Shown here in pieces: positions 35,050 through 47,200 of a stretch of DNA of 64,000 nucleotides. Positions within the stretch are counted from its first letter, which is position 1. Each line of letters begins with the position of its first letter. The stretch covers positions 66,364,325 to 66,428,324 of the forward strand of contig CM046005.1 of the NCBI GenBank assembly GCA_025175895.1. The letters run 5' to 3'. The notes under the pieces are model-generated. The model worked only from the letters and a program-made list of their open reading frames with translations, did not search any database and had not been told where the DNA came from. The translations under genes were made by a program, and so were the position numbers. This DNA comes from Wurfbainia villosa. Taxonomy: Eukaryota; Streptophyta; Magnoliopsida; Zingiberales; Zingiberaceae.

Positions 35050-36242
35050 TTAAGAGGTTAGAGTTGCCTCTTGCTTGAGGGTTTCAACCTCCTCGAGCAA
35101 GGACTCAACCGTAGACTCGGACTTAGTTAGTTTCCTACTAAACATTTTAATTGTATGATAAAGATTGGCAATTAACGAACAACTTACCTTAATTTTCTCT
35201 TTCGACTCGGCTTTGAGTCTCTTCTCGAAGTCATCCTCGGAGTCAGAGTTAGAGTTGGAGTTGAAGTTGGATTTGTATTCGTCTTTGGACTCTGACTCGA
35301 ACTCTTTCGGTCTTGCCATGAATGCTACACCGACGCCTTCTTCTTCGTCGTCCCAAGTTGCTTGAAAAGCATTCTTAGATCCTTTTTCCTTTAGTTTCAT
35401 CTTAGATTTGAAGGCCCCCTTCTTCTTGTTCTTCGACTACTCCCTTTCTTTTCAAATTATCCTCCGCACCATTTTCAATATCATGGTCTCTTCTTCAGAT
35501 TCGGACTCGGGTTCATCCTCGGGTTTGAATCCTTCTTCTTGCTCAGGAGGTGGCTTTCTCTTCTCCTTTCTTCTTTGTCCTACAAGCAACGCAATAACTC
35601 TCTCAGCCCGGATCGCATTAGTTTGTTAGTGAAGTTTGAATTCGGAAAAGATGTCATCTAATCTATTTTTAGAAAGGTCCTTAGAAACCTTGTAGGCATC
35701 AACCATGGATGCCCACTAGGTGGTCCTAGGGAATGCATTAAGTGCGTACCTTATTAGATCCCGATTCTCTACGGCTTACCTGATCGAGTGAAGACAATTG
35801 ACGATGTCTTCGATCCATGCATGTAGTTGAGTGGCGGTCTCATGATCGTGCAATTTTAGATTGTATAATTTATTTAAAAACAAATCCTTTTACATACCTT
35901 AGCGTCGTCGGTTCCTTTGTGTAGCTCGATGAGCATGTTCCAAAGGTCCTTCGTGTTGATAAAGGGGATGACGCAGTTGAGCTCTTCCTTAGACAAATCG
36001 CACTGCAACATTTGAGTCACCTATGCATCGGCTTCGATTTGCCTCTTGGTTGCATTGGTCCACTTGTCGAAGTCCAAGGGCTCGCCTTGATCATTGGTGG
36101 GTAGAGCAAAGCTGGTTTGGATGATCATCTAAGTCTCGACTTGTGTTTTTAAAAAACACTCCATCCCACCTTTCCAATAATGGAAATCATCTCCATTAAA
36201 GAATGGAGGTCGGGTGGTGTTGTACCATTCAATGTTGCCCAT
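35050..36242 (-). pseudogene. Family D gag remnant, internal 2
   Basis: It starts at ATG 36242 (MGNIEWYNTTRPPFFNGDD, FHYWKG). It keeps the roughly 100 bp missing in internal 1 (EADA, VTQMLQCDLSKEELNC, at 36060-35945), then the WNMLIELHKGT region, ELHEQ-region remnants and an acidic C-terminal tail (35400-35050: EDDFEKRLKAESKEKIKVS, a helix with Leu heptads). Several stops and frame changes are present. The better preserved of the two gags. Confidence 0.82.
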
Positions 36243-36703
36243 TGATTTAAAACCTTGCACACAAATATAAAAAAAGCACGAAAAAAGTTTTAAGACTTTG
36301 CCTTGGATTAGTAATGTAGGAAATAAAAATAAATAAATGAAAAAAAATGCTAAACAAAAACTAAGAACTTACGACCTTTGTTGTCCCTGAAAGTGTACTA
36401 AACATCAAGTTTTGGGGATGAAGACATCTTGTTAAGAGGGTAAACCATTGTAAGAAGTGTAGATCTCTAAGAGAGCTTCGATTTGGTGGGTAGGACATTT
36501 TGTGGGTCCAGTTGTATAAAAAGTTATGCCCGTTTTATTGTGAACTACTCCGTAAGCGATTAGTTCGATTATTTCTTCCAAATACACAAACAAAAAATAA
36601 CATACCAAGACTTGGTCTTGGATTTGTAGCGTGGGAAAAACTTAAAATAATAAATACGAAAAGAAAAGTGCCCAATTGGGGGTTGCATCGAATTTGAGCG
36701 CCC
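36243..36703 (-). other. Family D internal 2 leader
   Basis: About 460 bp between primer site and gag. No ORF with motifs. Confidence 0.75.
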
Positions 36704-36717
36704 CCGCTCTGATACCA
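36704..36717 (-). other. Primer-binding site of family D
   Basis: The minus strand reads TGGTATCAGAGCGG next to LTR3, with a TGGTATCAGAGC core. It fixes the right-to-left orientation and shows that internal 2 is the 5' unit. Confidence 0.9.
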
Positions 36718-36719
36718 AT

Positions 36720-36801
36720 TGTTGGATCATAAAAGGAGTGCTAGAGGGGGGGGGGAATAGCGTGCGATAAAAACTTTTCGTATGTTCGAATAAAAGAGAG
36801 A
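36720..36801 (-). repeat. Family D LTR3, first piece
   Basis: TGTTGGATC start, G-run (36747-36756), up to the E1 insertion. Last five bases AGAGA are the duplication. Confidence 0.9.
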
Positions 36802-37982
36802 TGTTAGGGCAATCTCTTGCCATAATATAGTTTTGATGGTATGGCAAAGGGTTTAAGTTAGGTTGGTATGTGTATTTGATATGTGCGTTGGAGTCTTGCA
36901 GGACTTAGTAATTCGCACATGGAGCCTTGGCGGGTTCACCCTCACAACCTCGGTCCTTGAGTCGGTGAAGGATGACTTTGCGGAAGCCGTGCGCTTGGAG
37001 CATCCGAGGGACCACGGGACGAGATGACTTGAAGTGAAGCCAAGGAAGCAGACTTCGGAGGCAAGAGACGCGAAGGAGCATTGCAGAGCCGTGCGCCTGA
37101 TGCTTCCAAGGGACGTGGCCGCGAACGAAGAGAGCTTCGGCGAGGGACTTCGAGTGAGATGAGAGAATGAGTGAAATGTAAGTAGCTCATTAGGTGAACT
37201 TGGCCGAATGGCTAAGTGTCGGAGACTTGACCGCAAGGGTTAAGGTTTACTCGGCCACCGGAAGCTCAAACTTATGTTAAGTTTGAGTTTCACCGACACC
37301 GATCGCCATGGAATGGCGATCGCTCAATCGAGTGGGTTCGATCGTATCCGATGATGGGTTTATGCCCAGCGATCGCCGAGGATATCGCGACAGACCGCCG
37401 TAGCCGATCGGGCGCCGACTACGGGTCGTGATGACCGGTGAGTTCCAGCGATCGCCAAGTGTGCCATTGGACTACAACGGTCGGGATCCGACGTGTTCGG
37501 AGGCCATTGGAGTGGCGGCATGATCGCCAGCAGCGGATCGTGATGGCGCCAACGGAAGAAATCAGCCTTCTCTATAAAAAGAGAAGGTGTGGAGCTTTGG
37601 GAGGTTAATGCTCAAGTTCTAAACGACCATCCAAGTGCTCCACAAGATTCAAACTCCTTCTTTTAGCTTTCTTTCACAACTATTGTAAAAGAGGGAGTGT
37701 GCTTGATTTGTAAAGGTTACCTCCACCTAGCTTGGTGCAAAGGAGAGACCAATATTGGATTGGCTTTGAAGGAGTGATTCACCTCGGACGAATCGGGATC
37801 GTGGATTAGCGGCGTAGCCGTGAACCACGTTATATTCTTTGTTAGCGTTTGTATTTTCATTTATTGCTTGTCTTAGTTTATTGCTTCCGCTTGCGCTAAC
37901 ATTTTTGTAGACGAGCAAAATACGACGTCCATCGTAAGAGGGCTATTCACCCCCCCTCTAGTCGGCCATTCGATCCCCTACA
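36802..37982 (+). repeat. E1 5' LTR
   Basis: 1,181 bp. The first about 480 bp and the part after the TATA box (37573-37580) are nearly identical to the 3' LTR. About 37300-37465 and 37525-37560 differ strongly and are rich in CGATCGCC. The pyrimidine box CACCCCCCCTCTAG lies near the end. The antisense 127-aa frame at 36853-37236 recurs only because the LTR recurs. Confidence 0.93.
37573..37580 (+). promoter_or_regulatory. TATA box of E1 5' LTR
   Basis: TATAAAAA inside a small inverted repeat (CCTTCTC...GAGAAGG). The same in the 3' LTR at 41826-41833 and in E2 at 63173-63180. Confidence 0.7.
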
Positions 37983-37984
37983 AG

Positions 37985-37997
37985 TGGTATCAGAGCC
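37985..37997 (+). other. Primer-binding site of E1
   Basis: TGGTATCAGAGCC two bases after the LTR; complementary to initiator-Met tRNA. Confidence 0.95.
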
Positions 37998-38044
37998 AAG
38001 GAAAGCTTGTCGAGGACTAACCGCCACAACAAGCAACATTCAAA

Positions 38045-39778
38045 ATGGCCGGCTCAAACATCCACCCACCGAAGTTCGACGGCGAATTCTCTTGGTGGAA
38101 AAAGAGAATGGAGGTATTCTTCGAGACCGATTTTGATATTATTCTAATAATGGAAAATGGGTTCGAGTTGCCTAGGGATGAAAAGGGTGAACAAATCGAA
38201 AAATCACGATGGACTAAGAAGCAAAGAGAGGAGCACCTTGCGAACTCAAAGGCAAAACATCATCTTTTCAATGTGCTCCCCCAACAAGAGATCAACCGGA
38301 TCGGAGAATGTGCTAGCGCCAAAGAGATGTGAGAGAAGCTTATAGAACTCCATGAAGGCACATCCAAGGCCAAGCTAGCAAGGAGAGACCTCCTCTGCTC
38401 CCAACTATCCAATATAAAACTAGAAAAGGGAGAAAAGGTAACCTCACTACACTCTAGGTTTAAAGAAATTTTAATTGGGCTAACAAGTGTAGGTGAGAAG
38501 CTATCAAACCGGGACATGCTCATGAAGGCTATAGATTCCTTTCCCCGGTCCTCAAAGTGGAGCTCCATGGTGGATTCGTTCTACATCTCCAAGAACTTGG
38601 AAGTAAGTACCTTGGAGGAATTTTTCTCAACAATGGAGCTCCACGAAACTAGGCTTGAAGGAATACAAGAGGAGCCTAGAATTCAACCCTCAAGAGGAGT
38701 AGCATTGTTGGAAAATAAGGGGAAGAAGAAGATAGAGATCTCCTCCTCCTCCGATGATGAAGCGTCTTCCTCCTCCATGGATAGCATGGAAGAAGCCTAC
38801 ATGGTAAGGAAGGTAAGACGTGCATTTAAGAATTTTAGATTTGATAAATCTCATGATGGGAATAGAAGACCAAGGGGGAAGGTCATATGCTACAATTGCC
38901 AAGGAGAAGGGCACATAAGGGATAATTGTCCCCTCCTAAACAAAAGCAAAGAAGAAAAGAAAAAGAAGGAAGAAAAGAAGAAGAAAAAGGGGAGCAAGAA
39001 GAAAAAGGAAGAGGAGAAGAAGACAAAGGAAAAGGGAAAGGTCAAAGCCCTAAAGGCAAGGACTTGGGATGACCCATCCTCATCCTCTTCATCATCATCG
39101 GATGAGGAGAATGCCTTTGTCACCAATTTGGCCTTGATGGCCTTTGATGACTTGGATTGCTCTTCCTCCGAAAATGAAGGATCAAGCTCAAGAGGAGAGA
39201 GCTCAAGTGAAGGGGGAGCTTCTACATCCTCCTCATCCGAAGAAGAAGAAGAAGATATGGAAACTATGGTAATGAAAGCTTCTCCTAAAAAAATAGTTTC
39301 CATAATTTCTAGTTTAACTAAGGGCTTATTTGGAATGAAAAAGAAAAATAAAAGCATGCTTAATCAAATTAAGGCTTTGGAATATAAGCTAGAAAATGCA
39401 TGTTTAAATAATAATGATACCTCTTCTTGCCATGATGATGCATGCTCACATGATTATATGCCTTTGGATGTTAATGATGCATGCATAGAGGAAAATAGGG
39501 CATTAAGGGAAAAGGTAGATTATTTAACCAAAGCCCTAGAGAAATTCACAATTGGCTCCAACACCTTAAATATGATCTTAGGGAGCCAAAGAGCTAGTTT
39601 CAACAAGAAAGGCCTAGGATACAAAGAAAAGAAAAATGAAAAGGCCTATAAATGCCTAATAGCTAGGGGACAAGATAAAAAGAAAGTAATTGCTAGGAAA
39701 TGGATCCCCAAAGAGTATTTAGTGAACCCAATAGGAAAGAATTTATTTTGGGTTCCAAAATCCATCCTTAAGGGTTAG
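38045..39778 (+). pseudogene. E1 gag, one nonsense codon
   Basis: A single frame of 577 codons plus stop is broken only by TGA at 38330-38332 (codon 96). E2 has TGG there, so this is a simple Trp-to-stop change. N-terminus MAGSNIHPPKFDGEFSWWKK; UBN2-type gag to about residue 220 (LIELHEG, LHSRFKEIL, WSSMVDSFYISKNLE, FFSTMELHETRLEG). Zinc knuckle CYNCQGEGHIRDNC near 285. Then a very Lys/Glu-rich block, Ser/acidic blocks, and a helical tail with an RASFNKKGLGYK region. Role: RNA packaging and particle formation. It would need enzymes from another Copia. Confidence 0.92.
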
Positions 39779-41046
39779 AAAACCCCTAGGGTAGTCAACC
39801 ATATGAACTTGACCTATATCATATTTTGGTTGACTTAGGATGACGGGACAACATTTTTTAGATAGTGTTGGGTGATGATAACGTGCCCATAAATAGGTAA
39901 TAATGCTTAAATCATGTTGATTAATGTAATTGCTATGTATATGTGTAATCATGATTTATGATATTGGGCACATCATCATGAGAAATAGGTTTAAATCATG
40001 CTTTAGGTGATAATTTGTTTATTATCATCACATAATACCTAATGCATGGTTATCAATTGATGAAAACATGCATTTCATGATCATAATGTGAAATTAAATC
40101 ATATATGTCATTATGATCATGTAGGTTGTTAGGTTGATACTTAACCATGATAGAATTGCATGAATATATTGGTTAAGTATATACAAATACCCCCTAGGAT
40201 GCATCTCACACTCACTATAGGCTAACTTGATTGCAAACTTAGCATGGGTGAGATATTAGGATGATACAAATGTCCACTAATGCCTATGGCATTTAGATGG
40301 TCATTTAAAGTATCAAAATAGCAATAATAGACCAATCATGGGGAAGGCTTATGTTTAATTCATAAACATATTGCCCAAAGATCATGGTTGGATATATTTC
40401 ATATGTTTTCAAAACAATTCCTTAATCTAAAATCTATGTATTCATGTTTTGGAACAATTCAAAGCAAGACTAGGTGTTAAAATGGATACTAACATGCTCA
40501 AAAACTAGTGGTTTTTCAAGTGTTTGGATTTTTGGAAACTCTCAGAAAATATAATGATTTTTCATGAAAAATTATTTTTCCTTGATAGATATACTTAATA
40601 GAAATATTCTCCTCAAATTTCATGATTTTTAGAATTTTTTGGAATTTTTAATGCATTTCTGAAATTACTAAAATCGTAATTTGAATCAATTGTGCCTACG
40701 ACGCATACCGATAGCAAATGATCGCTTCACCTGAAAATCAGCCTGCAATTTTCTGATTTCAGATTTTAATCATGTTTTTGGTATTTTCCCTCCATTATAC
40801 TTGATGCCATGAGTTTATAACTTCGTGTTAATCTTTTTTGATGGTGTCAAAGGGGGAGAAATAATTATGTTTAAGTTAATTGCTTTAGGGGGAGAAATAT
40901 ATGATAAGGGAGAAAATTTTTATGTGAAGTTTCATGGATTAAGGGGGAGTTGCATGTTGCTATATCATGTTTATGTTTACATGCTTTCTTACCTTAGAAA
41001 TTTATATCAAATGTTTTTACCTAACTTAAACGGATTGCCACACATC
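39779..41046 (+). other. E1 non-coding region after gag
   Basis: About 1.3 kb, A/T-rich, in the place of pol. No protein motif. Several AGGGGGAG purine runs lie toward the LTR (about 40852, 40889, 40941). Confidence 0.85.
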
Positions 41047-41060
41047 AAAAAGGGGGAGAT
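41047..41060 (+). other. Polypurine tract of E1
   Basis: AAAAAGGGGGAGAT directly before the 3' LTR. Confidence 0.9.
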
Positions 41061-42237
41061 TGTTAGGGCAATCTCTTGCCGTAATATAGTTTTGATGGTA
41101 TGGCAAAGGGTTTAAGTTAGGTTGGTATGTGTATTTGATATGTGCGTTGGAGTCTTGCAAGACTTAGTAATTCGCACATGGAGCCTTGGCGGGTTCACCC
41201 TCACAACCTCGGTCCTTGAGTCGGTGAAGGATGACTTTGCGGAAGCCGTGCGCTTGGAGCATCCGAGGGACCGCCGGACGAGATGACTTGAAGTGAAGCC
41301 AAGGAAGCAGACTTCGGAGGCAAGAGACGCGAAGGAGCATTGCAGAGCCGTGCGCCTGATGCTGCCAAGGGACGTGGCCGCGAACGAAGAGAGCTTCGGC
41401 GAGGGACTTCGAGTGAGATGAGAGAATGAGTGAAATGTAAGTAGCTCATTAGGTGAACTTGGCCGAATGGCTAAGTGTCGGAGACTTGACCGCAAGGGTT
41501 AAGGTTTACCCGGCCGCCGGAAGCTCAAACTTATGTTAAGTTTGAGTCGAGTGGTTCGACCGATCCGATCGATGGGTTTATGCCCAGAATGATCGCTATG
41601 GAATGGCAATGACCGCCAGAGGATATCGCGCAACCGCCAGAGTCGATGGGTAGAAGTCGATTGATGGGCCGAATGATCGTGAGGTCCAGCAGTCGACTGC
41701 CAAGTGTGCCGTTGGACTACAACGGTCGGGATCCGACGTGTTCGGAGGCCGTTGGAGTGGCGGTAGTCGACTGCCAACGGCAGCAGTCGACTGATGGCGG
41801 CCAACGGGAAGAAATCAGCCTTCTCTATAAAAAGAGAAGGTGTGGAACTTTGGGAGGTTAATGCTCAAGTTCTAAATGACCATCCAAGTGCTCCACAAGA
41901 TTCAAACTCCTTCTTTTAGCTTTCTTTCACATCTATTGTAAAAGAGGGAGTGTGCTTGATTTGTAAATGTTACCTCCACCTAGCTTGGTGCAAAGGAGAG
42001 ACCAATATTGGATTGGCTTTGAAGGAGTGATTCACCTCGGACGAATCGGGATCGTGGATTAGCGGCGTAGCCGTGAACCACGTTATATTCTTTGTTAGCG
42101 TTTGTATTTTCATTTATTGCTTGTCATAGTTTATTGCTTCCGCTTGCGCTAACGTTTTTGTAGACGAGCAAAATACGACGTCCATCGTAAGAGGGCTATT
42201 CACCCCCCCCCTCTAGCCGGCCATTCGATCCCCTACA
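41061..42237 (+). repeat. E1 3' LTR
   Basis: 1,177 bp. It has CAGTCGACTG-type motifs in its U3 (about 41690 and 41763-41795) where the 5' LTR has CGATCGCC-type sequence. Otherwise a close copy. TATA at 41826-41833. Confidence 0.93.
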
Positions 42238-42339
42238 AGAGATGCACAGCTAAAAAGTAAATGAGGCAAGTTAGTTTTTACTTGGTTCACCACCGACCGG
42301 TTGCTAATCCAAGGCCCTTGCGATCCTAGATCGCGTACG
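42238..42339 (-). repeat. Family D LTR3, middle piece
   Basis: Begins with the second AGAGA; ends with GTACG, the target duplication of Copia A2. The equivalent uninterrupted LTR sequence is at 21410-21515. Confidence 0.9.
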
Positions 42340-44236
42340 TGAAGGTTTGGTTTTATTGATCTGTGAGGGGAAACTTCGCTTCCCACTTCACCTTGGTTGT
42401 TTGTTCATGGCGATCCCATCGATGTCCCCGGATTAAAAAAAATAATCCTAGACAAAAGGGATTGCTCAAACAACCAAGTCATCGTCGTGCTATTCGTTTA
42501 GAGAGGTCACTTGAACAAACTTGTTGTTCAAGCGATCAACCTCTATTCTACGAGTAGCCGCGGAATAGACGATGTCTGGATCGCCGGCTTCATGTTTATG
42601 TTCGGGATCCCAGTATTATTTAGCCACAAACAGATTATATCATGCTCATAATTGAAAAACAAAAACAAACATGTTACAAAAGAGAATAGAGAATCGATAT
42701 ACCTCTCGATCATCTAATGTATGACCTTCCTCCTTTCGGACGTCGTGTGGGCGACGATCTACCAAAAGTTGAAGGTCCTAGATCGCCAATCTTCCTTCCT
42801 TGCTCATTCCGAGCAAGAGGAAGAATAGAAACAAGGCTCTTTTCCTTCTTTCAACTAACCAACAACCTCCAAGGATGGAGCTTGCCGCCGGCCAAGAAGG
42901 AAGAGGAGATTAATGGTTAACGGCCAAAAGCTTCAAGGGAGGACCCTAAGCCTTTGTTCCACCGGCCAAGGAGAAGGAGAGGACCTAATTTGGATGTCGT
43001 CCAAGAGCTGGAAAGGCTTTAATGGGCGCCGGCAGCTTGAGGAAGAAGAAGGCAAGGAAAAACTTTCCTTATTAGGTACCGCCAAGCCAAAACCCTAGCT
43101 CCAAGCTTTTGCCGCCAACCTCCAAATACCCTAGCTTCTCTTAATTAATTCTCCATGCCAACCCCTTGTTCTCCTTTTATAGAGTTAGGGATAAGCCTCC
43201 TTTTAATCTCCACCATTGGTTCTAGGGATTTAATCTCAACCGTCGGATCTAGAGATTTAATCTCAACCGTCGGTTCTTAGAGATTTAATCTCTACCTTTA
43301 GATCTAGAGTTTTGTTTCTATCCATTGGATCTAAGTTTTATGAGGTGTTAATAGGCTACATTAGGGACCATGAGGAGGAGTTGGATCTTGGCCACCCATG
43401 GATCAAGCCCACATAAAGTCCGATCCATTAATGATAATCTAATCCACTAAAGGATTATCATTGATCTACCTCACCAACCCCATAAGTTAATATGGGCTCC
43501 ATATATTATTTGTACATTTTCTCCCCGAGTTTAAGATCTCGAATGTCCATCGATTAATTAATTTACTGACCATTAATTAATCAACATCTAACTCCATGAG
43601 TAGTACCACTCAACCTTTTCATCATGCCGGACCAAGTCCACCTGCAGGGTTTACATGATGAACCTTATGAGCTCCTCAAGGGGACATCATCATCCTAATA
43701 TATAGGACACAGTTTCCTCCTATAATCAATGGCACACCATATAAATAATATCATCTCCCAACTTACCGAGCCTATCAATTTAATCTATAAATCTCGTCCA
43801 TTGGTAAATCAAAGAGATGAATACTAAGTATATGTGCCCGTTATTATATCGGGATTAAGAGCATGTACAAAATAATATCTGAGGTCCGATTCGATTATGT
43901 AGTCACTAACAAATCGAATCACCTCTAAGTCGGTCCTGCTCAATACACACAAAGTGCACTAGTGTGATTCTATGGTCAAGACAAACCAATACCAAATCAC
44001 ACTACAACCATTCCGATGGTTTGTCCAAAGGCATCTCGATTGTGAGCCTTTACTTATACTTTACAAGGAGCTGATAACATGGTCTCCCGTGTGACACCAA
44101 ACACCATGTTATCTACAATGTAATGTATTAGAAAATATGCATAACCATAAAAATATGCAACCAATGATTATTTGATTCTTATTTCAAAATAAAGATGTTC
44201 ATACAAAAGATAGACTTTTTAGTATACATCCCAACA
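42340..44236 (-). repeat. Copia A2 3' LTR (left)
   Basis: TGAAGGTTTGG to CATCCCAACA. TATA box on the minus strand at 43174-43181. Tandem block at about 43203-43325 with four copies of a unit around TTTAATCTCAACCGTCGGAT. The ORFs at 42717-43098 are unconserved. Confidence 0.93.
43203..43325. repeat. Tandem repeat in Copia A LTR
   Basis: About four units of 27-29 bp (AATCTCAACCGTCGG plus TCTAGAGATTT). The same array is at about 49965-50085 in the other LTR. A1 has a shorter version at 13498-13570. Confidence 0.85.
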
Positions 44237-44248
44237 AACTCCCACTTA
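44237..44248 (-). other. Polypurine tract of Copia A2
   Basis: The minus strand reads AAGTGGGAGTTT next to the 3' LTR. Confidence 0.8.
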
Positions 44249-44269
44249 TACTAAAAGACTAAGCTGTCC

Positions 44270-47200
44270 TCAAACTGCCATACATCTAATCTCCATTCCC
44301 TCCACATGCCTATCAAAAGCTCTCGCCGGAAGGGCCTTAGTGAAAGGATTTGCCAGGTTATCCTCTGATGAAATCTTGGCCACAACAACTTCTCCTCTCT
44401 TTACGATTTCTCGTATCAGGTGGTACTTGCTCTCTATGTGTTTACTAGCCTAATGGGCTCATGGTTCCTTCGAGTTTGCAACTGCACCACTATTATCACA
44501 ATAAATTGTTATAGTTCTGGCCAAACCAGGAATCACATCCAAGTCCATCAGGAAGTTCCTGAGCCACACAACTTCTTGGTCGCCTCAGAGGGTGCCACAT
44601 ACTCAGCTTCATACAATGGCTAGTCCTTCTCAGGTACTTCAATATATGCTTTACCGCAGTCCAATGTCCCTGTCCTGGATTACTCTGATATCTGCTAACC
44701 ATGCCCATGGCATAGCAGATATCTGGTCTCGTACATAGCATCGCATACATGAGGCTTCCTACCGCCGAAGCATAAGGAACCGCCTTCATCTCCTCTATCT
44801 CCTCAGATGTTCTAGGACACATCTCCTTAGATAAAGGAACTCCATGCCTGAAAGGTAGAAACCCCTTCTTGGAGTTCTGCATGCTAAAACACTCCATAAT
44901 CATGTCTATGTATGAAACTTGGGATAAGCACAACATCCTTTTCCTGTGATCCCTTATGACCATGATCTCAAGGATGTGTCCAACTTCTCCCAAGTCCTTC
45001 ATATCAAATTGTTTGGACAATCATACCCTTACGTCCGATAACACCTTGATATTGTTGCCAATCAACAAAATGTCATCTACGTATAGTACAAGAAATACTA
45101 CTATGTTTTCGTCACATCTCTTGTATACACAAGACTCATCCGGACTTTGAATAAATCCATAAGACTGTATTACCTCATCAAAGCGGATGTTCCAAGACCT
45201 CGAAGCTTGCTTCAATCCATAAATGGACCGATTAAGCTTACATACAAGATGCTCTTTGCCCTTTGCAATGAATTCCTCTGGTTGCTTCATATAGATGTTT
45301 TCCTCAAGACTTCCATTAAGGAAAGATGTCTTGACATCCATCTGCCAAACCTCATAATCCATATGAGCTGCCATGCATAAGAGAATCCGGATAGACTTAA
45401 GCATGGCTACCGGCGAAAAGGTCTCCTCATAATCGATACCCTCTTTCTGAATATACCCCTTTGCAACAAGCCTCGCTTTGAAGGTCTAAACCTTCCCATC
45501 TATTCCTCTCTTTCTTTTGTAGATCCACTTGCATCCAATGGTTTTTACACCATCGGGTGGTTCTACTAGCTCCTAGACTTGATTTAAATCCATAGATTCA
45601 ATCTCAGTATTCATCGCATTTTGCGAAGATGCTGCATCTTTATCTTGGATTGCCTCATCATATGTCCAGAGATTAGGTTCATGTTCTCCAGGGACCAAAT
45701 AAGAAGATTCTCCCAAGAACATGAATCTATCAGGCTGTCTAACAACCCTCCCACTATGATGAGGTATCTCGTGTGTATCCTCTATGACACACGGTGCAGT
45801 GACTTGTGGTATATCCTCTTGTACCGGTGGTACTGAAGAAGTGACTTCCCCTTTTAATTCCTCTAGAACAATTTTACTCTTGGGTTTGTGGCTCATCACA
45901 TAGTCTTCTTCTAGAAATCTGGCATTCGTGCTAACGATCACCCTCTGATCTCTAAGACTATAAAACAAACCACCCTTCGTTCCTCTAGGATAGCCAATGA
46001 ACATGCGTACTTCTGTACGAGGTTCCAACTTATCAGCATCTGCCTTCAGCACATGTGCTGGACTCCCCCATATCCGAATATGTCTTAGACTAGGCTTTCG
46101 CCCAGTCCACGACTCTGTGGGAGAAGAAGGCACTGATTTAGATGGAACCAAGTTCAGAATGTACACCACCGTATCTAGAGTATATCCCCAGAACGAATCT
46201 GACAACTCAGAATAACTCATCATCGATCTAACCATCTCCATAAGAGTCCTATTCCTTCGCTCTGCTACACCGTTCTGCTGGTGTGTGCCAGGTGCAGACA
46301 ATTGGGATTAAATCCCAGCCTCTAATAAGTAGTTCCTAAACTCTCCCAAGAGGTACTCACCACCACAATCAGATCGTAGTGTCTTGATACTTTTACCTTG
46401 ACGTTTCTCCACATCAGCCTTGATTTCTTTGAACTTGTCAAAGCATTCAGACTTGCGGCGCATCAGATAAATGTATCCATATCTTGAGTAATCATCTATA
46501 AAAGAGACGAAATACTCAAAACCACCTCTAGCCTAGATAGACATAGGACCACACAAATCAGAATGAACTAATTCTAACACATCTTTGGCTCTATACCCCT
46601 TGGCCTTAAAAGGCCTCTTGGTCATTTTACCCTCCAAGCAAGATTCGCAGGCTGGGAAATCTTCCACCACTAATGAACCCAAAGGTCCATCAGCTATCAA
46701 CCTTTTAGTTCTTCTTAGGTTAATATGATCAAGCCTAAGATGCCAAAGATATGTTTGGTTCATCTTCGAAGGTTGTTTTCTCTTATTGGAATTAGAAGAT
46801 GAGTTATTAACTTCAATTTGCATCGTGGGAGGTTTTGGTTCAAGTGTGTATAAATTTCCTATCAATGCACCCGAACAAATAATGCCCCTATTCTTTCTTA
46901 TAACAACTCTGTCATTAAAAGAAATAGAATATCCATCCATAAACAATTTAGAAACCGAAATTAAATTGTTTCTAAATAAGGGTACATAAAGGCAATTCTT
47001 AAGAACCAAAAGTTTATTTTTCTCAAAATATAAATGAACATCTCCCACTGCAACAGCCGCCACCTTCGTGGCATTGCCCAAGTACACGGTAATCTCCCCT
47101 TCAGCCAGTCGTCTGGTTTCCTAGAACCCCTGCAAAGTATTGCAGACATGATCAGTGGCTCCCGTATCTACACTCCAGGTGCCGGTAGATAACACCGCTA

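Larger units (their letters stand above)
36802..42237 (+). mobile_element. E1, gag-only Copia-type element
   Basis: 5.4 kb, flanked by AGAGA (36797-36801 and 42238-42242). LTRs 36802-37982 and 41061-42237 start TGTTAGGGCAATC and end CCCTACA. iMet primer site, a single gag gene and purine tract are present. Only about 1.3 kb separates gag from the 3' LTR and it has no pol motif, so the element is non-autonomous. The gag type suggests the SIRE/Maximus branch. Confidence 0.93.

Noticed and set aside
36853..37236. 127-aa antisense ORF, repeated at 41112-41495
   Set aside because: It seems conserved, but only because both are E1 LTR copies. E2 has it broken, and there are no protein motifs.
38890..39357. 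155-aa minus ORF rich in Ser, Phe and Asp
   Set aside because: Antisense shadow of the Lys/Glu/Ser-rich part of E1 gag; low-complexity reverse complement.
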